A DNA stretch of 64,000 nucleotides, from positions 49,656 through 113,655 of the forward strand of contig CAJOIS010000004.1 of the NCBI GenBank assembly GCA_905234645.1, written 5' to 3'. Numbering within the stretch: position 1 is the first letter of the stretch; each line of letters begins with the position of its first letter. The position numbers and the translations under genes were made by a program. This stretch comes from an uncultured Bacteroidales bacterium (GTDB lineage Bacteria > Bacteroidota > Bacteroidia > Bacteroidales > F082). The notes beneath the pieces are model-generated. The model made no database searches. It was not told the DNA's origin and saw nothing but the letters and a program-made list of their open reading frames with translations. This document shows positions 59,225 to 64,000 of the stretch, piece after piece.

Positions 59225-60886
59225 ATGAAAGCAACGAAACCTCTAGAACCTACCAAACACTTTTTTGAATACTTCAACGAGAACTTACCCAAGAACTGGG
59301 ACGAACCCGCGCTGACGGATTACGACGACGTCACAAGCTATACATACGGCGAGATGGGGGCCAAGATGATGCAGGTGCAAGCCATGCTTGAGGTCGCTGG
59401 ACTGAAGGCGGGCGATAAAATCGCCATCTGCTCGAAAAACTGCGCCAACTGGGCCATCGCCTTCCTCGCCATCGCCGCCAACCGTGGCGTGGTGGTGTCG
59501 ATCATGGATGCCTTCGTCGAAAGCGACATCGAGAACCTTGTCACGCACTCCGACGCCAAGGCTATCTTCGTCGGACCCGCCGTCTGGAAGCGTCTCCACC
59601 CCGACAAGATGCCCAACATACAAATCGCCATCGGAACGGAGCAGTTCCGTGTGCTCTATACCAAAGACGAGCAACTAAACACGGTGAAAGAGGATGCAGA
59701 AAAGCTTTTCAACGAAAGATACCCCAATGGCTTCACCAAAACTGATGTCAACCTGCCCACCGACAACCTCGACGAGCTGATGATCATCAACTACACATCA
59801 GGAACCACGAGCGCACCGAAGGGTGTCATGCTGTCGTATCGCGCCATCTCAGCCAATGTGCAATACAGCCAAGAGACCATCCCCAACCATGCCGGCTGGA
59901 CTGAAGTGTGCATGCTGCCCCTATCCCATATGTTCGGCATGACTATTGAGTTCCTTTACCAAATAGCGGGCGGCTGCCATGTCTATTTCTTGAGCAAGAC
60001 TCCTTCGCCGACAGTTTTGTTGAAGGCCTACAAAGAGACAAAACCTTATATGATCCTCACCGTGCCGCTCGTGCTGGAGAAAATCTTCAAAGCAAAGATT
60101 TTCCCCGCCCTGAACAAGCCTTTCGTGAAGTTCATGTGGCACACGCCGCTGCTCTGCAAGATCGTGGAAAAGACCATCTACAAGCAGTTGATGGAGGCCT
60201 TCGGTGGCAACCTCATCTGGCTCATTACCGGTGGCGCCGCCATCAACGCTGAGGTGGAGAAGGTGTTCCGCCGCATCAAGTTCCCCTTCGTGGTGGGTTA
60301 TGGCATGACTGAGGCTGGACCGCTCATCTGCTACGAGCATTGGTATAACGAGGTACTCGGTTGCTGCGGCTCCTGCGTCACTCGCAACGAACTGAAGATT
60401 GACTCACCCGACCCAGAGAATGTAGTCGGCGAAATCCTGTTCCGCGGCGAGCACGTGATGATGGGCTATTACAAGAACGAAGAAGCCACAAAGAACGCCA
60501 TCGACGAAGAAGGCTGGCTACACACCGGCGACCTCGGCACCATCAACAAGAAAGGATTGCTGTTTATCAAGGGACGTTCTAAGGCCATGATTTTGAGTTC
60601 CAACGGCCAGAACATCTATCCTGAAGAGATTGAGGACAAGGTGAACAACCTGCCGGGTGTGGTCGAGTCGCTCATCGTGGGTCGACAAGGCAAGATTGTC
60701 GCATTGGTCTATCCCGATGAGAAATACGACCTGCAGAACCAGAGCATGGATGAATTGATGAACGAAAACCTCGCCAAGCTGAACGCAATGCTGCCCGCCT
60801 ATTCAAAGGTGTCGAGCATCGTCCTCGTCGACAAGGAGTTTGAGAAGACACCCAAGCGCAGCATCAGAAGGTTCTTGTATTCTTAA
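59225..60886 (+). CDS. AMP-dependent acyl-CoA synthetase/ligase
   Basis: 553-residue ANL-superfamily enzyme that activates a carboxylic acid to acyl-AMP and then acyl-CoA. ATP loop YTSGTTSAPKGVMLSYRA (A3), A5 region VVGYGMTEAGPLICYEHW, A7/A8 GWLHTGDLGTINKKGLLFIKGRSKAMILSSNGQNIYPEEIE and the C-terminal catalytic Lys (TPKRSIRRFLYS). It belongs to the long-chain acyl-CoA ligase group. The start at 59225 fits the family. The final 4 bases overlap the convergent ferredoxin gene. Confidence 0.9.
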   Translation: MKATKPLEPTKHFFEYFNENLPKNWDEPALTDYDDVTSYTYGEMGAKMMQVQAMLEVAGLKAGDKIAICSKNCANWAIAFLAIAANRGVVVSIMDAFVESDIENLVTHSDAKAIFVGPAVWKRLHPDKMPNIQIAIGTEQFRVLYTKDEQLNTVKEDAEKLFNERYPNGFTKTDVNLPTDNLDELMIINYTSGTTSAPKGVMLSYRAISANVQYSQETIPNHAGWTEVCMLPLSHMFGMTIEFLYQIAGGCHVYFLSKTPSPTVLLKAYKETKPYMILTVPLVLEKIFKAKIFPALNKPFVKFMWHTPLLCKIVEKTIYKQLMEAFGGNLIWLITGGAAINAEVEKVFRRIKFPFVVGYGMTEAGPLICYEHWYNEVLGCCGSCVTRNELKIDSPDPENVVGEILFRGEHVMMGYYKNEEATKNAIDEEGWLHTGDLGTINKKGLLFIKGRSKAMILSSNGQNIYPEEIEDKVNNLPGVVESLIVGRQGKIVALVYPDEKYDLQNQSMDELMNENLAKLNAMLPAYSKVSSIVLVDKEFEKTPKRSIRRFLYS

Positions 60887-61662
60887 CCTTTAAAGTAATA
60901 CTGACCTTTTCCTACCGTGCCTTTACCGTATTGGATGGCGTTGACGGGGCAATGGTGGTAACAGGCCATGCACATGGTGCAGTTGCCGTTCCATTTCGGG
61001 TGACCATCTTCAAGGGTGACATTCTGCAAAGGACAGACCTCCACACACTTGCCGCAACTGATACACTTATCGGTTGAAATGTATTTCTTGTCGTCAGTGG
61101 CATAGCTATTGAAGCCTGGATTGACCAAATAAGTCTTTAGCCAAGGCAGACTACCTTTTACAATTTCAGAAAAACATTCCTTATTAAGTAGTCGAGGGAT
61201 GTTACGCGTTAAAACGCCATCTGCTCTTTCAATTTTTAGCTGGGCATTCTTTTCGGTATCGAGTTTGAAACCCGCCATGCCGATATAAGTCTCAGGCATT
61301 TGCACACTAAAACAAGCCGACAATGACCAGCCTATATCTTCCACGGCCTTACGAAAGACTTTTTCGGTGTGGCCACAATTGTCACCGCAGGTGCAGGCGA
61401 AATAAGTATAAGGCAAGGTCCCTGAGCCTGTCGAAGGGCCGACCTTAACTGTCATTTTTTCCACAAAATCAAGCACCAGTTTGGGTGGTGCCCAAGAATA
61501 AACGGGAAACACAAAACCAAGGCGTTCGCCTTCGGCCAATTCGTATTCGTAACGGTTTTCGCGAACCGCATCGGGAATAAAAACCAATGTATCGTTGAGA
61601 CCTGCCGCGATAGTCTCTGCCACATGTTTGCTGTTGCCGCAGCCGCTGAAGTAAAATATCAT
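60883..61662 (-). CDS. EFR1-family flavodoxin/ferredoxin protein
   Basis: 259 residues. The N-terminal flavodoxin-like domain starts MIFYFSGCGNSKHVAETI (FMN loop SGCGNSKH) with FVFPVYSWAPPKLV. The C-terminal 2[4Fe-4S] ferredoxin has CISCGKCVEVCPLQNVTL and CTMCMACYHHCPVNAIQ. An internal segment encoded by the repeat at 61417-61444 (VGPSTGSGTLPY) inserts into the flavodoxin domain without breaking the frame. It likely shuttles electrons in anaerobic metabolism. The promoter is minus-strand TATTTTTG at 61683-61690. Confidence 0.88.
   Translation of the reverse strand: MIFYFSGCGNSKHVAETIAAGLNDTLVFIPDAVRENRYEYELAEGERLGFVFPVYSWAPPKLVLDFVEKMTVKVGPSTGSGTLPYTYFACTCGDNCGHTEKVFRKAVEDIGWSLSACFSVQMPETYIGMAGFKLDTEKNAQLKIERADGVLTRNIPRLLNKECFSEIVKGSLPWLKTYLVNPGFNSYATDDKKYISTDKCISCGKCVEVCPLQNVTLEDGHPKWNGNCTMCMACYHHCPVNAIQYGKGTVGKGQYYFKG
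61417..61444 (-). repeat. GGTCCCTGAG dispersed element, copy 2 (in coding sequence)
   Basis: 28-base element matching 3858-3885 with one substitution, within the EFR1 gene, read on the opposite strand relative to that gene. It adds a Gly/Ser/Thr-rich loop to the flavodoxin domain. Confidence 0.85.
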
Positions 61663-61682
61663 AGCAAATGGATTTGATGCCG

Positions 61683-61710
61683 CAAAAATAGGCAGAATGT
61701 CGTACTTTTG
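61683..61710. promoter_or_regulatory. divergent promoter pair (EFR1 / MATE)
   Basis: Minus-strand TATTTTTG (61683-61690), 20 bases before the EFR1 ATG, and plus-strand TACTTTTG (61703-61710), 19 bases before the MATE ATG at 61730. Confidence 0.55.
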
Positions 61711-61729
61711 CAAGTTGAAAGTACAGCCC

Positions 61730-63040
61730 ATGAAAGACTCCCTGAACCGTTCCATACTACGTTTGGCCATCCCGAACATCATCAGCAACATTACTGTGCC
61801 GCTGCTGGGTTTGGTGGATATGGTGCTGATGGGGCATCAAGACAGCATCGCCTATATCGGAGCCATCGGCTTGGGCGGCACCATCTTCAGCGTGATGTAT
61901 TCCATTTTCAGCTTCATGCGGGCGGGCACCACGGGCTTCACGGCACAAGCTTACGGTGCCAACAACCGAGCAGAAATCGCTTATTCCTTATACCGCTCTC
62001 TTTGCATTGCACTGATAGCCACCGTATTGGTATTGTCGCTACAAGGTCCGGTGGAATGGCTCAGCATGAAGCTATTGCACGGCAGCGATGAGGTGTTGGC
62101 TTACACCGCCACTTATTTCCGCGTGCGCATCTGGGCAGCACCGGCGGTGCTCTGCCTCTATGCCTTCAACGGATGGTTCATCGGGATGCAAAACACCACC
62201 ATTCCCATGATTATCGCCATTCTCACCAACGTGGTGAATATTATTTTGAGTATCATTTTCGTCAATGTAATGGGCATGGGCGTCACTGGCGTGGCCTTGG
62301 GTACGGTCATCGCACAGTATTGCGGGCTGCTAACAGCTATCATTTTCCTCTTCGCCAAGTTCCGCTATCATCTCATCCCCATTAGGCGTGTCATCCTGTT
62401 GCAAAGCGACAAGCTGAAGCGTTTCTTCCAAGTAAACGCCGATTTCATGATCCGCAGCATCCTCCTAGTGCTGAGCATCGCCTACTTCAACAACCAGTCA
62501 GCCAAGCTCGGCGACGACATGCTGGCGGTCAACATGATTTTGATGCAGTTCTTCTATATCTTCTCCTACTTCACCGACGGCTTTGCATACGCTGGTGAGG
62601 CATTGGTGGGACGTTTCACGGGCGCCCACGACGGGAAACAACTGCGCCAGACCGTGAAACTGCTGCTGATTTGGGGGTTCGTTATCGCCTTGCCATTTAC
62701 GGTGCTCTATGCCCTTTTCCCTGACTGGTTCATCGGCCTCATCTCCGACAAATCTGAAGTCGTAACACAGGCCAAGCCCTACCATATCTACATGATTCTC
62801 ATCCCGCTTATCACCTTTGCCGCCTTCCTCTGGGACGGCATCTACATCGGAGCCACGGCAGCACGTGCCATTCGCAACACGATGCTGATTTCTGCTGTCG
62901 GCGTATTCCTACCCGCTTCGCTCATCCTGATGCACTTCTTCGGTAACCATGGTCTATGGATTGCCTTCCTGATGTTCATGGTGGCACGAGGTCTGTCGAT
63001 GACGTTGATGGCGAAAAAGGCGGTGTTGGGAGCAGAATAA
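61730..63040 (+). CDS. MATE-family efflux transporter
   Basis: 436 residues with twelve membrane segments in two MATE halves, beginning LRLAIPNIISNITVPLLGLVDMVLMGHQDSIAYIGAIGLGGTIFS. Probably exports a cationic drug or metabolite in exchange for Na+ or H+. The second-half signature AYAGEALVGRFTGAHDGKQLRQT is visible. No substrate-defining residues can be assigned. The start at 61730 follows the -7 element. Confidence 0.92.
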   Translation: MKDSLNRSILRLAIPNIISNITVPLLGLVDMVLMGHQDSIAYIGAIGLGGTIFSVMYSIFSFMRAGTTGFTAQAYGANNRAEIAYSLYRSLCIALIATVLVLSLQGPVEWLSMKLLHGSDEVLAYTATYFRVRIWAAPAVLCLYAFNGWFIGMQNTTIPMIIAILTNVVNIILSIIFVNVMGMGVTGVALGTVIAQYCGLLTAIIFLFAKFRYHLIPIRRVILLQSDKLKRFFQVNADFMIRSILLVLSIAYFNNQSAKLGDDMLAVNMILMQFFYIFSYFTDGFAYAGEALVGRFTGAHDGKQLRQTVKLLLIWGFVIALPFTVLYALFPDWFIGLISDKSEVVTQAKPYHIYMILIPLITFAAFLWDGIYIGATAARAIRNTMLISAVGVFLPASLILMHFFGNHGLWIAFLMFMVARGLSMTLMAKKAVLGAE

Positions 63041-63045
63041 ATCCG

Positions 63046-63053
63046 TATTTTTG
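63046..63053 (+). promoter_or_regulatory. -7 element before the DUF2461 gene
   Basis: TATTTTTG, 15 bases before the ATG at 63069 and 5 bases after the MATE stop. Confidence 0.5.
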
Positions 63054-63068
63054 CCCAAAATTTGACCT

Positions 63069-63734
63069 ATGGAAGAAATTCTCTCATTCCTCGACGACGT
63101 CCTCCACAATAACAACCGCCCTTGGTTCCAGGAGCACAAGAAACAATACCAAACGGCGCAGGCCAACTTCAATGCCCTAGCCGAGCAAATCATTGCCGGT
63201 GTTCAGAAATTCGATGACAACTGCAAGGGCCTGACTTTAAAGGACTGCACCTATCGTTTCTACCGCGACACGCGCTTCTCGCCTGACAAGCGGCCATACA
63301 AGACCCATTTCGGCGTATTCGTTTGTCCCGAAGGAAAGAAGTCGATGTTGGCGGGCTATTACTTCCATTTGGAAGCCAAGGAGTCGGAATACTTGGGCCA
63401 CAACATGCTCTGCACGGGAATGTACATGCCCGACACAGCCATGCTGAAGACCATCCGCAACGAAATCCTCTTCGACGGCGAGCCGCTGGTGGAGAGCATC
63501 AATAAGGCCGACACTTTCGCTTTGGACACCAGCAACGCCATGAAACGTGTGCCCAACGGTTATCCTAAGGACCACCCATACGCCGAGCTTTTCAAACAAC
63601 GCGACTGGCTCATGGTGCAAGACCTGCCCGAGAAGCGCCTCTCTGACCCGCATCTCGTCGACTGGGTGGTATCAGAATTCGAGAAGACAAAAGATTTTTG
63701 CCAATGGCTGAATCGAACAGTGAGAGGAGAATGA
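63069..63734 (+). CDS. DUF2461 protein
   Basis: 221 residues of the DUF2461 family: FLDDVLHNNNRPWFQEHKKQYQTAQANFNALAEQII at the start, then DCTYRFYRDTRFSPDKRPYKTHFGVFVCPEGKKS and YYFHLEAKESEYLGHNMLCTGMYMP. The family has no proven biochemical role. The last 4 bases (ATGA) overlap the next lipoprotein gene. Confidence 0.9.
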   Translation: MEEILSFLDDVLHNNNRPWFQEHKKQYQTAQANFNALAEQIIAGVQKFDDNCKGLTLKDCTYRFYRDTRFSPDKRPYKTHFGVFVCPEGKKSMLAGYYFHLEAKESEYLGHNMLCTGMYMPDTAMLKTIRNEILFDGEPLVESINKADTFALDTSNAMKRVPNGYPKDHPYAELFKQRDWLMVQDLPEKRLSDPHLVDWVVSEFEKTKDFCQWLNRTVRGE

Positions 63735-64000
63735 AACAAACATTATTGGCTGCGGCACTCTTGGGTTTGGGTTGGCTGTTGACTTCATGCGGCAACGGCA
63801 ACCCTCCTGTACACGAGCCTCCAACTCCCACCATCGTTGAAGAACCGATGCCTCAGATAGAGGAAAAAACCGTCGACACCCCTCCAAAGACATACGACAA
63901 TGCCGAAGACACGGTGATGTTTCATTCTTATGTGTTTGCATCCCAGTCCATCCCAAAAGAAATAGAACTACGAATGAGAGGCCATTCCCTGCCCGACAAC
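63731..64000 (+). CDS. lipoprotein, 5' part, truncated by the window edge
   Basis: 90 codons visible. Signal peptide with lipobox LLTSCGNG, a Pro/Glu-rich linker (PPVHEPPTPTIVEEPMPQIEE), then the start of a folded domain (YDNAEDTVMFHSYVFASQSIPKEIELRMRGHSLPDN). It is coupled to the DUF2461 gene. Too little remains to name a function; it is likely anchored to the outer membrane. Confidence 0.75.
   Translation, partial: MKQTLLAAALLGLGWLLTSCGNGNPPVHEPPTPTIVEEPMPQIEEKTVDTPPKTYDNAEDTVMFHSYVFASQSIPKEIELRMRGHSLPDN

Noticed and set aside
1..64000. tRNA or rRNA genes
   Set aside because: No cloverleaf-type or rRNA sequence was recognised by eye in any intergenic gap.

Overview
The window reads as a chromosomal segment of an anaerobic Bacteroidales-type bacterium. 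Evidence: three secreted proteins end in type A type IX secretion (T9SS) sorting domains; promoters follow the Bacteroidetes TAnnTTTG -7 pattern and often sit only 4-7 bases from the start codon; family markers include S46 dipeptidyl-peptidase, GH92 mannosidase, viroplasmin-RNase H, head-GIN and DUF4468 proteins; and the H-cluster maturase HydF implies [FeFe]-hydrogenase. Species cannot be named. A mevalonate operon is notable because most characterised Bacteroidales use the MEP route.

Layout. 0-7 kb: rlmH, a GIN lipoprotein, then a tight run DUF4468 - HMG-CoA reductase - GYDIA kinase - diphosphomevalonate decarboxylase - mevalonate kinase - GtrA, which covers most of the mevalonate pathway. 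7-27 kb: housekeeping (recG, TatD-like hydrolase, tcdA, LMW phosphatase, hydF, two tandem ssb genes, RNase HI, pfkA, aspS, a C69 dipeptidase, a PIF1-like helicase) with two T9SS exported enzymes. 27-34 kb: a membrane TPR/HTH regulator followed by a three-gene envelope cassette that has been duplicated in tandem. 34-41 kb: a GreA-like protein fused to a degenerate Nudix-like domain, an S46 peptidase, a transglutaminase-like protein, rpmF/DUF177 and a methyltransferase-like membrane protein. 40.5-42 kb is a repeat-rich gap.

42-52.6 kb is a defence island: an ORF6N-domain protein with a swapped-looking 3' remnant behind it, an AAA ATPase, a 5-methylcytosine methyltransferase, an HNH endonuclease, a McrB-like AAA protein, an AlbA/Schlafen-type ATP-binding protein and a DUF2357/PD-(D/E)XK (McrC-position) nuclease. 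The HNH nuclease and the McrB-like protein share a homologous N-terminal domain. The methyltransferase, the HNH gene and only that N-terminal part of mcrB are very AT-rich (25% GC in a sampled stretch), while the mcrB AAA part is host-like (60% GC in a sampled stretch). The simplest reading is that one restriction cassette supplied its recognition domain to a resident McrB/DUF2357 system, so that two different nucleases may read the site protected by one methyltransferase. 52.6-64 kb is ordinary: hydrolases, Vsr, DUF1295, GH92, acyl-CoA ligase, EFR1 ferredoxin, MATE transporter, DUF2461 and a truncated lipoprotein.

The second main discovery candidate is a regulatory element at 12363, 23337 and 41889: an array of 10-bp units (CGAC-centred, consensus near AAACGACTAC) at a fixed distance from a TTGA-N12-CTTTGC promoter, upstream of ssb, an unknown 143-residue protein and the ORF6N gene. 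One copy lacks exactly one 10-bp unit. Several families of short palindromic repeats are scattered through the window, and three insert into coding sequences without breaking them.
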